Shown: positions 42,910 through 53,200 of the stretch, in pieces | How the letters are laid out: every line of letters begins with the position of its first letter | Position numbering within the stretch: the stretch's first letter is position 1 | NCBI RefSeq assembly: GCF_030269925.1 | Contig: NC_085130.1 | Span: 6,398,501-6,462,500 of the forward strand | DNA length: 64,000 nucleotides | Source: Bombyx mori | Taxonomy: Eukaryota > Arthropoda > Insecta > Lepidoptera > Bombycidae | Direction: 5' to 3' | The notes under the pieces: model-generated | Databases searched by the model: none | What the model was told of the DNA's origin: nothing | Seen by the model: only the letters and a program-made list of their open reading frames with translations | Made by a program: the position numbers and the translations under genes

Positions 42910-43085
42910 GCATATCATGTATGGAAATGGTAGTACAAGGTAGAGGGGGAAGAGGTCGACCCAAGAAAACATGGATGGAGTGTGTCAATTACCATATGAG
43001 AGAGAGGTGAGTGAGTGTTGAGATGACGGCTAATAGAAGAGAATGGAAGAGAAAAATTAGCTGGCCGACCCCACTCCCCAAGGTG
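42910..43085 (+). pseudogene. RTE-3 C-terminal fragment
   Basis: Codes VVQGRGGRGRPKKTWMECVN, then VSVEMTANRREWKRKISWP after a stop, matching the 29575-29945 family. It ends in an aaagaag-rich run. Short and broken. Confidence 0.7.
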
Positions 43086-43104
43086 GAGAAAAAGAAGAGA
43101 AGAA

Positions 43105-43345
43105 ACATTATACATATCAATTATGTATACACTTCGCTTTCCACGATGAAAGAATAATTTCGTGGAATAAAAAACCAAATCCGCAAAAAATAATCAATTT
43201 GCGTATTTACTGATTGCGGATAGTTGAGTGTGTTGCAAGCCTTATTCCACCGAGAAGCAGTAATGCGTTTCACTTTGAAGACCGCGACAGTTTTTGCACA
43301 ATACGGTTCTACCTTATCTTCCAGATTGCTGAAATTCAGATACCG
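43105..43345 (+). repeat. old, diverged Bm1 SINE
   Basis: Recognisable blocks in Bm1 order: cttcgctttccacgatga, aatttcgtggaataaaaaa, aatttgcgtatttactg, gaagcagtaatgcgtttcac. The 3' end has decayed. Confidence 0.65.
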
Positions 43346-43724
43346 ATAACAATTCAGGCGGACCGATGATAAAGCAAGACGAAGACACCAATCCATGCGC
43401 TCCGGAAAATGCCACTATGATTCTATCGATATCGCTACATTCACATCCCTAGCGATTAGTATTCACCGTCGGGAGATCCCTTCGTCTACTTAATAAAATG
43501 AAATTCCTAGAAGGAGGCCAGATTCAAATGTGTTTACATCATTTTCATATAAATGAATCTCAGGGTAGGTCTTAAGATTTTGGGGCGATGTCGTAGTGCG
43601 ATTTTATTAGGTTTAAAGTCCTTAAATGGGTCGAAACGTGTAGGAATTTTCGGTATTAGGACCAGCGTACTGCGATCTCTAATAAATTTACTTCGGCCTC
43701 ATGTTTCAAGCGGCAGGGCTTAGG
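43346..43724. other. no gene seen
   Basis: Unassigned. It may contain more of the LTR remnant that ends at 43901. Confidence 0.4.
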
Positions 43725-43807
43725 CCGCAAAAGCTATGAGCTCCACTGAGTACTTAATTCCATGTGGACTATGAGATAGTCTACAGATCTATAGCGATAA
43801 AAAGTAT
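43725..43807 (+). repeat. diverged Bm1 3' end
   Basis: gctatgagctccactgagta, catgtggactatgagatagt and tatagcgataaaaag keep the order of the Bm1 end. Confidence 0.5.
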
Positions 43808-43925
43808 TAAAGGTGGTTTGCAAATAAAAATCATCCTTTTTTTTAAATAAAAACCTCATTAAACTATACATTCGACTGTAATAGTTTTAATTCTTTATAA
43901 GTGGCGCCCAACGTGGGGCCGCGAA
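43808..43925 (+). mobile_element. LTR retrotransposon remnant with tRNA-Lys primer-binding site
   Basis: tggcgcccaacgtggggc (43902-43919) equals the 18-base primer-binding site complementary to the 3' end of tRNA-Lys used by many retroelements. It sits just after an AT-rich stretch with aataaa (43850s), as expected at the end of a 5' LTR. No gag or pol frame follows, and the LTR start was not found. Confidence 0.65.
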
Positions 43926-44267
43926 TCCAGCATAAGCCGGATTTCGTACCGCATTGAAAATGTTTTGTCATCTACCTACTATATAATTCGTTATAAGTTT
44001 TAATTAAAACCGAAAAACAAACTGAACTACATAATTAACAGAGACAAAGAAAGTGTCAATGCATTATACCGGTATCTGGTCTTCCTCATCAAAATCAAAT
44101 ATTCGCTCTAAATAGGTATCTAACAAACGTATCAAAAGACATGAACCCTCGCGTCAATACGCACCGCGTCCCAACCCTTTGTCATTTTATTCGCTCGCGC
44201 CAACATTCTTCCAAGTGATTCCTTCACAAGAAGCGAGAATGTTTGCTGTATTATCCAAGTGTTTTGC
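43926..44267. other. no gene seen
   Basis: Would be the leader of the LTR element above if intact. No gag-like frame is present. Confidence 0.45.
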
Positions 44268-44469
44268 TGATTTTAAGTGGTTTCTGGAGCCCATAGACAT
44301 CTACAACGTAAATGCGCCACCCACCGTGAGATATAAGTTCTAAGGTCTCAGTATAATTACAATGGCTGCCCCACCCTTCAAACCGAAACGCGTTACTGCT
44401 CCACGGCAGAAATAGGCAGGGTGGTGGTACCTAACCGCGTGGACTCATAAGAGGTCCTACCACCAGTAG
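44268..44469 (-). repeat. Bm1 SINE, short form, 3' end lost
   Basis: Reverse Bm1 from gattttaagtggtttctgg to taccaccagta, the recurrent cut point. The usual T-run and attgcttag end are missing. Confidence 0.85.
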
Positions 44470-44528
44470 TAGCTCACTCAGTGTCTTGAATGTTACAGAG
44501 CACATCCAATAATTGTCTTCCTTAAATG

Positions 44529-44641
44529 CTTTTTTTTTCGGGTAGGGGGCCTATTCCACATCTGGGGGGCACGCGGGGTATGTATCGGGGATGTGGGACT
44601 TGACGCTCTGCAGACGTTGGGAGCAGACCGCGGGCCCAAGG
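44529..44641 (-). mobile_element. very short retroposon insertion with 11-base target duplication
   Basis: 113 bases flanked by ttccttaaatg at 44518-44528 and 44642-44652. T-run, tttcgggtagggggcc, acgcggggtatgtatcgg, then gcagaccgcgggcccaagg, the same family as 15261-15770. It keeps only the last part of the 3' region. Confidence 0.88.
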
Positions 44642-44652
44642 TTCCTTAAATG

Positions 44653-45106
44653 TGTATTAACTTGTATCTGTATCATGCTTAACATTGATTTCTAATTACG
44701 ATGTACAAGTTTTCCTGTAGCAATCTCGTCGCGCAGTATTCATCTCTACATTAATCGTAATTGGATCTTTCTGATTACCATTTCCATTTCGTTGATATTA
44801 AATTAGTTCATATCTCAAACTTTTCGTTTGTAAAAGTGCTTCTCGGAAATGTTCCTGTAGATGTTAATTGCCATTCACATAATTCAAACTTATTATCATA
44901 ACTTAATTCAATTTTGAATATAATATTCAGTGATGTAATAAAGAATTTCTTTTCGACAACCAAATCGCTCACCGCGTAGCGTCTGATAATCTCATTACAG
45001 TGAAATAAATATAAGCATTTGATATTTATAAGTTACGAATTAAAAACTTCTCGAAAATTCGGTGGAAGACGTAAGTCATTTTAAATAAAATAAGACCGCT
45101 TCGTAT
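44653..45106. other. no gene seen
   Basis: Unassigned. Confidence 0.5.
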
Positions 45107-45487
45107 TGTTACGCCGGTAAGGGTAACGCCACCTATTGCCGAATAGTCGAACGAATATCGAAGGACCTAGTAGCACCTAGAGCGCTCGACAAGTACAAGC
45201 CATCTATTGTCTGATAGCGGAAACAATACTAGAGATGTGGGGAATATTCTCGATAATTCCAGGCATGAGGTATCGACTATAAAAGCATTGAAGGGATGGC
45301 ACGCACGCAGTCTGTAATCGGAACTACTCGAAGCGAAACAGCGAACGGATCACCTGAAGCGAAGCGGAACAAGCGAATTGAGATTTTTAAAGTGTTTGTT
45401 GAGTGTTTTAAGTGTTCCAAGTGTTGAATACAGTCTGTAGTTGTACTTTGGTGAAATTTTATTTATCCCGAACCCCAGTGCGTAACA
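45107..45487 (+). mobile_element. solo LTR with 4-base target duplication
   Basis: Starts TGTTACGCC and ends GTGCGTAACA, so the ends form the 8-base inverted repeat tgttacgc / gcgtaaca with canonical TG...CA. Direct repeats gtat flank it (45103-45106 and 45488-45491), fitting the 4- to 6-base duplication of Ty3-type elements. A TATA box (tataaaag, 45278-45285) lies in mid-LTR, as expected for a promoter. No primer-binding site or coding region adjoins, so this is the scar of recombination between two LTRs. Length 381 bases. Orientation follows the TATA box. Confidence 0.85.
45278..45285 (+). promoter_or_regulatory. TATA box of the solo LTR
   Basis: tataaaag, 171 bases into the LTR, the best promoter-like element in this region. 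Activity unknown. Confidence 0.6.
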
Positions 45488-45534
45488 GTATTAAAAACGC
45501 CGGAAGTAAACCTAAATAAGTAATGTTAGCCCAC

Positions 45535-45665
45535 TGAGTTCCTCGTAGGATCTTCTCAGTGGGTCGTGATTCAGATCCAGTGATAGATTCATTGAAGCAC
45601 TGCCCTTGCTAAGGCTAGTGTCAGCAAAATCGCCAGAGTGAGCCTCTTGAACTCGCCTACGCCTT
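45535..45665 (+). mobile_element. jockey-B-like 3' end, split by Bm1
   Basis: cccactgagttcctcgtagg, atccagtgatagattcattg, agcctcttgaactcgcctac. A worn end follows the Bm1 at about 45910-45975 (gctagtataatcccgcgaag, then cagcagaaaaaag). Confidence 0.65.
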
Positions 45666-45909
45666 TTTTTTTATTGCTTAGATGGGTGAACGAGCTCACA
45701 GCTCACCTGGTGTTAAGTAGTAACTGGAGCCCATAGACATCTACTACGTAAATACGCCACCCACCTTGAGATTAAAGTTCTAAGGTCTCAGTATAGTTAC
45801 AACGGCTGCCCCGCCCTTCAAACCGAAACGTATTACTGCTTCACGGCAGAAATAGGCAGGGCGGTGGTACCTACCCGCACGGATTCACAAAAGGTCCTAC
45901 CACCAGTAA
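45666..45909 (-). repeat. Bm1 SINE, short form, nested in jockey-B
   Basis: Near-consensus reverse Bm1 from the T-run and attgcttagatgggtg to accaccagtaa, ending exactly at the recurrent cut point. Confidence 0.9.
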
Positions 45910-46159
45910 AAAGTATAATCCCTGAGTAAAGCTAGTATAATCCCGCGAAGTTACTAGAATAGGTCAGCAGAAAAAAGTTATTGATGGCACCGAATGTTAT
46001 TAAAGCGAAAGCCTTTTCACAGCTAAGGCTTTTTCGTCGCAATCAACGTTTTTTTATCATCTTCTTTGTCGGCTACAAACGAAAACGCAGTCTAAATTTT
46101 TTTTAATTTGTCCTTGTTTATAACACGGTTTTATTATCTCGGTCTTTTGTTTTGTTTGA

Positions 46160-46315
46160 TATATTACTTGTGGCCCGGAAGCCTCTCCAGTTTCACCCTG
46201 GGTAGGTTGACGAGCAAAAGTTCAGCCAGGAGGCGTGGGATTTGCTAACAGCTGCCCGAGCGCCTCCAAAGGAGACCTAACAACTCAGAGGCAGCTGCTT
46301 TGCGGATGAAATTAC
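46160..46315 (-). mobile_element. jockey-A 3' fragment
   Basis: acttgtggcccggaagcctc to ggcagctgctttgcggatga. The T-run end is missing and it is cut by sequence next to Bm1. Confidence 0.78.
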
Positions 46316-46323
46316 CTCGATGC

Positions 46324-46572
46324 ATGTACTGGTGGTACTGACCTCTCGGGAGTCCGCACGGGTAACTACCACCGCCCCGCCTATTTCTGCCGTGAAGCAG
46401 TGGTGCGTTTCGGTTTGAAGGGTGGGGCAGCCGTTGTAGTAATACTTGAGACCTTCGAACTTATATCTCAAGGTGGGTGGCGCATTTACGCTGTAGATGT
46501 CTATTTGTTCCGGTAACCACTTAACACCAGGTGGGCTGTGAGCTCGTCCACTCATCTAAGCATTAAAAAAAA
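46324..46572 (+). repeat. Bm1 SINE, short form
   Basis: Starts at tgtactggtggtactgacc, again the recurrent cut point, and runs to taagcattaaaaaaaa. Confidence 0.9.
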
Positions 46573-47344
46573 CGCCTGTAATGCCAAGCGTAAAAACCTG
46601 GTTTGGGCAAAGCATGTGTCCTAGTGCTCACAGAACTGCGTCGAGAATGCCACGTGCAATTTTTAAAGACTTAATAAATGTCGAAATACTGTAGGGAAAG
46701 ATCTTAGAGGTGCGAATTGGGAGGCATTTGTCTGTCCAGGGGTGGACGTCTATAGCGAACTCGTGAAGGATGGGTCATTTTAAATTCCCTTAGTCAGACA
46801 GGCTCCGTAATTATTGATTACTTATCCAACAACACTCTTTCTCATTTTCTCGTGTCCTTTCAACCTAATAACTTCAAAGGGGTTTCGCGAAAGCTCTTCA
46901 ACGACAAAAGCACGAAGAAAATTACAAAAATCAGACACATCTATTTTCTTGGTTCGACCTTATCGGAACGATGCCTTAATGATATCTTCTCAAAGCATCT
47001 CCTAACAAAAGTGTTAATAACAAAAAAACATAGATCGAACTGTTTGTTGCAAGAAAGGTCTTAAAGCCGTCTTAATATGAGACGACCTGGTATACCACCA
47101 TTTCTCTTCCGATGGGTGTCCTAAAAGCGACCAGGGGAAGTAGGCAACGACGTTCTCCGAATATTCTAGAAGTTGTTTTACTCATGGAGGGAGTATTATG
47201 AACTTGCACGGACTGGTATCACTGTTTCGTTTTTGCCACAAAGCAACCATGCTGTTCACTTTAACCTCATTTTTCGAAGTCCATAGCAGTCGCAGATACT
47301 GACACAAATGAAGTTTTAAATCTCAAGGGACCCCTAGCTCGTAA
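46573..47344. other. no gene seen
   Basis: Unassigned. Two overlapping frames of 63-70 codons near 46820-47060 have no recognisable content. Confidence 0.45.
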
Positions 47345-47760
47345 AAATAAAACTAAAATGAGATACGCCTGATGTTAAAAGACAGGCCAGATGTTGGTTT
47401 TTGTAACCGAAATACACACAAGCTTTATCTTTTCTGCCACATACCATACAGCTTTGGAATGAACTCTTCAGGTCTTTGTCGAGCGCTATGGCATGTCTAT
47501 GTTCAAACGAGGCTTGCGGAGGGTATTCCGCCGTCCTTGGCCTTGTGGTTCGCACTCACAGACCAGTCCCACACCTCAGTCACATACCTCGCGTGCCCCT
47601 TAGGTGCGGGGACCACATAGGAGGTTAGGGACCGGCCCGAAAAAAAAGGTATTCAGTTGTTAATGGCAACTTAGCTGTGCGTCTAGCATTGTTGATGTCT
47701 ACGGAAACCACTCACATTAGGTAGGGGCCATATGCTGCTTTTGCTTACAGGGGCAATATG
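47345..47760 (+). pseudogene. LINE-C-related reverse transcriptase C-terminus and tail
   Basis: Frames read FCHIPYSFGMNS and, shifted, FKRGLRRVF-like sequence (caaacgaggcttgcggaggg), followed by a different 3' region and a worn LINE-C tail (aaccactcacattaggtagg, tgcttacaggggcaatatg). Frameshifted and old. The middle section (47530-47640) is not shared with the other copies. Confidence 0.55.
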
Positions 47761-47947
47761 CAAAAGTTAACTGTTGACAAGCGACGTTTTGTTTTGGTTC
47801 AGCTTGGCTTACGAAGGTTGATTAAAATTCAATGTGTGTGTAGCGTGCAACACTGGGACATCTCATCCGGGCATCTTCGAGCCCAATCGGAATTCCCGAA
47901 TACGCAGCTGTCACTAGATGTCAGTCGACAAGATTCGCGCGCCAATT

Positions 47948-48060
47948 TATTTATTTATTTATTACACTTTATGTAAAATTTAAATTGGCGGATTTAATGC
48001 CTAAGGCATTCTCTACCAGTCAACTAAAGGTTAGTAAGTTAATAGTGGTAGGTGCAATGA
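47948..48060 (-). mobile_element. LINE tail with (ttta)n
   Basis: (ttta)n, then acactttatgtaaaattta, aattggcggatttaatgcc, ctctaccagtcaactaaagg. The layout is that of a reversed retroposon tail with a tetranucleotide end. Clade unknown. Confidence 0.5.
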
Positions 48061-48094
48061 AATTTATATTAAATTACAATTACACACACATTTA

Positions 48095-48355
48095 TTAAAA
48101 TTTATTTTCTATTTTTAGTTGGATTTTCTATAAAAGCGTATTTTGTTAGTTTTTTTAAACAATTATTTATATTTTAGTTGAATTTCAATTTTTTCAATAT
48201 TTTTTTTAAATATTGAATTGTCATCGGTCCTTAATAAGTATACCAAATTTCGAGTTAATCCGACGTTTTGAAGGGGATCAGAATCGTGTTCAAAGATTCC
48301 GTTACAAACATACATACATACGCCTGAAGCTAATAATAAAAGCGTATTAAAAACC
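48095..48355 (-). repeat. repeat D, reverse copy
   Basis: Reverse of 31727-32140: tagttggattttctataaaa, tgtcatcggtccttaataag, gagttaatccgacgttttg, and acatacatacgcctgaagc at the end. Confidence 0.7.
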
Positions 48356-48721
48356 TTTTTTATTTAACAAACAGAAACCACACCTACATTTGAAATAGGA
48401 AATTCACGGAGTTCATAAAAAGAGTATTTTCGGTTTGCACGTAGTTTTTTTAATTGCGTTTTTTTTACGGCCTCAAGGCAAACGAATACGGTTTTAATGC
48501 CCAAACGTCGGTCAGTGCTGTTCTGTGTAATAGTTTTCCTCGAGATTTTTTTTATGGCTGGCAATATTTAGCTTTACACTCTCTGCGGGACTTTTGGGCG
48601 GAACGCGAGCTGAAATAATTATGTTAATTGTTCTATGCCGTTAACGTAGAACTTATTCAGCCTTAAATGATTAAGAGGGGTTTATTAAGCGTTGAAATAT
48701 TTGTTGAAAAAGTGCACCCAT
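48356..48721. other. no gene seen
   Basis: Unassigned. Confidence 0.5.
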
Positions 48722-48897
48722 ATTTTTTTTTTATTATTTAGATGGGTTAACGAGCTCACAGCCCACCTGGGTTAAGAGGTTACCGGAGCCCATAGACATC
48801 TGCAACGTAAATGCCGCTACCCAATTTGAGATACGAGTTCTAAGGTCTCAGTATAGTTACAACGGCTACTCAACCCTTCAAACCGTAACGCATTACT
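48722..48897 (-). repeat. Bm1 SINE, left part (split)
   Basis: Reverse Bm1 from a T-run and tagatgggttaacgagc to aacgcattact (48887-48897), which is the target duplication of the next element. A short right part (49354-49385) continues gcttcacggcagcaataag. Confidence 0.88.
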
Positions 48898-49353
48898 CGT
48901 CATGATAATCGCCTTATCGTTGCCGCCGCTGATTACTCCCCGAATCCTGATCACGCAGGAGCAAGTCACCGTCGTCGCCCTAGACACGTCCTTACGGATC
49001 CATCAGATCCAATAACTCTTGCATTAGATACCTTCAGCTCTAACACTAGGAGCAGGATAAGGAACCCCGGTAACCGTACTCGTCGAACTCGACAAACAGG
49101 TCGACGTGCAACCTAACCCATGCATCAGCCCGCTGAGTTTCTCGCCGGATCTTCTCAGTGGGTCGCGATTCCGATCCGGTAGTAGATTCATTCACGAAGC
49201 AATTGCTCTTGAGTTGTTAGGTCTCCTTCGGAGGCGCTCGGGCAGTTGTTAGCAAATCCCACCCCTCCTGGCTGAGCCTTTGCTCGCCCACCTGTCCTGG
49301 TGAAACTGGAAAGGCCTCCGGGCCACCAGTAATTTTTCAATCATAAAAAAAAA
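48898..49353 (+). mobile_element. jockey-A 3' end, short form, in Bm1
   Basis: cgtcatgataatcgccttat to tcaatcataaaaaaaa, flanked by an exact 11-base duplication (aacgcattact at 48887 and 49354). It holds the last 70 or so codons of ORF2 and the 3' untranslated region, close to the full copy in sequence. No A tail beyond about 11 bases. Confidence 0.92.
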
Positions 49354-49385
49354 AACGCATTACTGCTTCACGGCAGCAATAAGCA

Positions 49386-49971
49386 TTAATATAAAAGCAT
49401 TAATATGGAAGTATTAATAAATATAATAAATAACATTATTGTAGTGAAAATATCAAATTACATAATCTAAAAATTCATGCTGAAAAATGACAGACTTCGA
49501 TATGCTACCTATGCTTTAGCCTCCTGGAGAATAGGATATAACACTTCTGATGGGTTGTTGTTTGGTTCGCTAGAAGCAAAATTCGCGCTTCTGTTTTGGT
49601 TTGCTTAATAAGATCCTGACCTTTTAGGCTCACAGTCAGTAATTCTAAACGAAAGAGCGGATGATATCATTACCGGTTATCGCCTGTATCTAGAGCGCCC
49701 TGTATATTTCACGGAAAACTAGTTTGTACAAGTTATACCCCCGAGACGTTTGTGGAACTAACACAATTCAGCAATTGTTCCTAAGTTGTATTGGACCGTT
49801 GTTTGAAACAACGCAACTGAAGTTTTCACAGGTACCCGCGATTTAAGTTGTTGTTAAATTTTGTTTGGAATTGTTTCATTCTGTTTACTAATTCACTTCG
49901 AACACAAATTTTAATGTTCTATTCAAACGATTTATAATAGGGTCTTTCCGACTAATTTTTATTTTTTAATT
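49386..49971. other. no gene seen
   Basis: Unassigned AT-rich sequence. Confidence 0.5.
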
Positions 49972-50122
49972 TTTTTTTTATTGCCTAGATGGTTGGACGA
50001 GCTCACAGCCCACCTGGTGTTAAGTGGTTACTGGAGCCCATAGACATCTACAACGTAAATGCGCCACCCACCTTGAGATATAAGTTCTAAGGTCTCAAGT
50101 ATAGTTACAACGGCTGCCCCAC
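49972..50122 (-). repeat. Bm1 SINE, reverse half of an inverted pair
   Basis: Reverse Bm1 from tttattgcctagatggttg to ggctgccccacgc, fused at cttcgaa to the forward copy that follows. Confidence 0.88.
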
Positions 50123-50485
50123 GCTTCGAATCCCGCAGGCGGGTACCAAGTTTTTTAATGAAATACGTACTTCACAAATGCTCACGATTGACTTCCACGG
50201 TGAAGGAATAACGTCGTGTAATAAAAATGAAATCCGCAAAATTATAAGTTGCGTAATTACTGGTGGTAGGACCTCTTGTGAGTCCGCACGGGTAGGTACC
50301 ACCGCCCTGCCCATTTCTGCCGTGAAGCAGTAACGCCTATCGGTTTTAAGGATGGGGCAGCCGTTGTACTGTAAAACTGAGAGAGACTTAGAACTCGTGT
50401 CTCAGAGTGGGTGGGTGAATTTATGCCGTTGATGCCTATTGACTTTGGTTGCCACTTAAAACCATGAGAGCTCGTTCATCCTTTG
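50123..50485 (+). repeat. Bm1 SINE, forward half of an inverted pair
   Basis: Forward Bm1 starting within the B box (ttcgaatcccgcaggcggg) and running to a diverged end (gagctcgttcatcctttgaa). The A box is lost. Confidence 0.88.
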
Positions 50486-51284
50486 AAGCAATAATAATTG
50501 TAAATAGACATGCTTTAACAAAAAAGCGAATTCAAATAGAAAAAAGAGAAGATATTCCAAAACAAATTAATATACACTAAAAACAATAATCATCGAAATC
50601 GGTTGGCGTGATATTGAGTTATTGAGTTATCCATCTATTTGTCGCGCACGTACTTAACGCAAATTTTAGACTTATATGGTTTTCTCATGGATACTATTAT
50701 CAGAACTGGACTAAATTGGGACCACACCGGAAGCGTCAGTTTTGTAATAAAAAAAAAAGAATCACCAAAATCGATTCACCCAGTCAAAAGTTATGAGGTA
50801 ACAAATATAAAAAAAAAAACATGCAGTCGAATTGAGAAGCTCTGGTTTGGGAAAAGTTGGCTAATTGCATCAAGTAACATATAGGTAATATGCATGATTC
50901 ACACAACATTCTAATTTCTAATCGACATTAATTCCGTCATTAACATGCATCAGGCCTCATTCTCATTGAGGTTTGGCTACTGTACCGTAGAATGGATTTA
51001 TCAACCGGGGCATGTGCTCGCTAAAACCCCGCATCCCGGAAACCGTTTGATTCTACCGTGACGGCTAACCGGTACGGAATGACCCGGGTATTATTTTAAT
51101 GAATGCTGTTTGCATAAACGTCCTCAATTACCTTTGAATCTGTTGGATTCGTTTGACAGATTTAAAAATAATCCAAGTGCGGGTGTTTGGATTCTGATAT
51201 CTCAGGTCTTTAATAACGTGTTGTTAATAGTACAAAGCAACAAACCTGCTGTATCTTTAGTTGTCCAGAATTTTGGGTAATTAA
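50486..51284. other. no gene seen
   Basis: Unassigned. The 81-codon frame at 50639 is Lys-rich with no recognisable domain. Confidence 0.45.
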
Positions 51285-51425
51285 ACGGTTGTCTGGAAGC
51301 TTTTAGCGATAAGACCGCCTATTGTACAAACGTATCTGCTTGTTGACTATTTTCTGATATTAATTGTGTTTTGGTGTGCAATGAAGTATGTTCTCTCTCT
51401 CTCTCTCTCGCTCTCTCTCTCTCGC

Positions 51426-51496
<71 letters not shown>

Positions 51497-51535
51497 TCTC
51501 TCTCTCTCTGCTGTTCTGTATCGAAAATAATCGAA
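51285..51535 (+). mobile_element. LINE tail with long CT microsatellite
   Basis: ggttgtctggaagcttttag, cgataagaccgcctattgta, gtgtgcaatgaagtatgttc, then (ct)n with interspersed cg and tt (about 51393-51510). Same tail as 41562. The long Ser/Leu and Arg/Glu frames through the CT run are artefacts of the repeat. Confidence 0.6.
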
Positions 51536-51814
51536 CATGGCGTTTTTCAACTTTTTCAACTCTGATCAAAAAATTCTTCCTCAAGACACGTTACGAATGA
51601 TCGCTTTCGGCTCCACGTTCTTAACACAGCAGGACAGCGAAAGCTCCAGGTGCTTATCGAAGCTTTCCCCCATTAGGCGTGCACCGATATGACAATCGGA
51701 ACAATTATAATTAGGACAACATGCTAAATGGATGAAGTGTAGTGGGCCAAACTAATTTTTTCCACTATTTATCCCTTTCTGCGTTCAAATTTATTTTATT
51801 ATTTATTTTTTATT

Positions 51815-51966
51815 TGTTAGATGGGTGGACGAGCTCCCTACCTACCTAGTGTTAAGTGGTTACTGGAGCCCATAGACATCTACAACGTAAATGCGCCACC
51901 CACCTTGAGATATAAGTTCTAAGGAAACGCATTACTGCTTCACGGTGGAAATAGGCAGGGTGGTAA
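51815..51966 (-). repeat. Bm1 SINE, internally deleted
   Basis: Reverse Bm1: gttagatgggtggacgagc to ataagttctaagg, then a jump to aaacgcattactgcttcacg. Confidence 0.85.
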
Positions 51967-52187
51967 GTACTTGTTTCATTAGCAAGGCAGTAAAGTAACC
52001 CGATATTCTGTCTTCTTTGTTACCAATAGTTGGTAACAAACAAATTCATGAAACAATCACCGCTTGCTTAACTAAAACCTTTTTCTATCTTAAATCACAA
52101 TTTAGGTAGAAAACTGTTGGTATTTTAAACAAAGGAGTTTCTTCAATTCTTTAAATGGTCCACGACAAATCGGAGTCTATATTGAAG

Positions 52188-52396
52188 TCTGGTGGTAGGA
52201 CCTCTTGTAAGTCCGCACGGGTAGGGACCACCACCACCAGGAAGCAGTAATGCGTTTCAGTTTAACTTTGAAACAGCCGTTGTAACTATACTTGAGACCT
52301 TAGAATTTATATCTCAAGGTGGATGGCGCATTTATATTATAGTTATCTATGGGCTCCAGTAACCACTTAACACCAGGTGGACTGTGAGCTCCTTCA
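52188..52396 (+). repeat. Bm1 SINE, short form, diverged
   Basis: Starts at gtctggtggtaggacctc, loses part of the gcctatttctgccg block, and ends at actgtgagctccttcac. The A tail is lost. Confidence 0.85.
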
Positions 52397-52865
52397 CAAC
52401 TTCTGCATTCAGAGAAGTTTATTATGAATTTGAATGAAAAAGTTGATCAATGCAGACTACTTATGAATTTCGAGAGTAAAATGGGATATTTAACGTCACG
52501 CCAACATTTTCTGCGGATGCTGAGGCTCTCGAGAGGGGACGTATCAGTTCTCATCGGACCGTCCGAACCCAACCGTTTCCCATATCCACGTATCCTAATC
52601 TAAAGATTCAAGCTTCTCCTTTGACCGAAACTGATCCTACCATCCAAACAGTAATGGAAAACCGTAATAACTGGGAAGGTTCGAGACTAATGAACTAGTC
52701 TATAACGCACCCCAAAACGTGGATAAAAGGATTTGAATATAAACAAATGGAATATAATGTGTAATTGGTATTTCAATGAGAATATACTAAAGAGTTTTCT
52801 CATTAAGGTTTTCCCAGCACGATTTTTTTCTGAGTATTACTAAGCTTGTGCTCTATTACCGGTAA
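52397..52865. other. no gene seen
   Basis: Unassigned. Confidence 0.5.
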
Positions 52866-53200
52866 TTGTTCGAGATGATACCAACGTCTCGTTTTTACCA
52901 TCGCACCGCCCGCCACCGGAGTAGAGTTCATCCATACTACCTGGAGCCACTGCGGTCATCCACAGTGCGTTTCCAGAGGTCTTTTTTGCCACGTACCATC
53001 CGGCTATGGAATGAGCTCCCCTCCACGGTGTTTCCCGAACGCTATGACATGTCCTTCTTCAAACGAGGCTTGAGGAGAGTATTAGGCAGTAGGCAGCGGC
53101 TTGGCTCTGCTCCTGGCATTACTGTAGTCCATGGGCGACGGTAACCACTTACCATCAGGTGGGCCGTACGCTCGTCTGTCTACAAAGGCAATAAAAAAAA
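52866..53200 (+). pseudogene. LINE-C reverse transcriptase C-terminus with complete tail
   Basis: An open frame of 92 codons codes RSSTVRFQRSFLPRTIRLWN, ELPSTVFPERYDMSFFKRGL and ends RLGSAPGITVVHGRR. The 3' region follows with aaccacttaccatcaggtgg and gcctac-type blocks (here gtctacaaaggcaataaaa) and an A tail. It is the best LINE-C copy here and shows how the coding end runs straight into the tail. The frame's start codon is not native (5' truncation). I cannot place its clade. Confidence 0.82.

Noticed and set aside
51347..51600. Four Arg/Glu- or Ser/Leu-rich frames
   Set aside because: Translations of a CT microsatellite.
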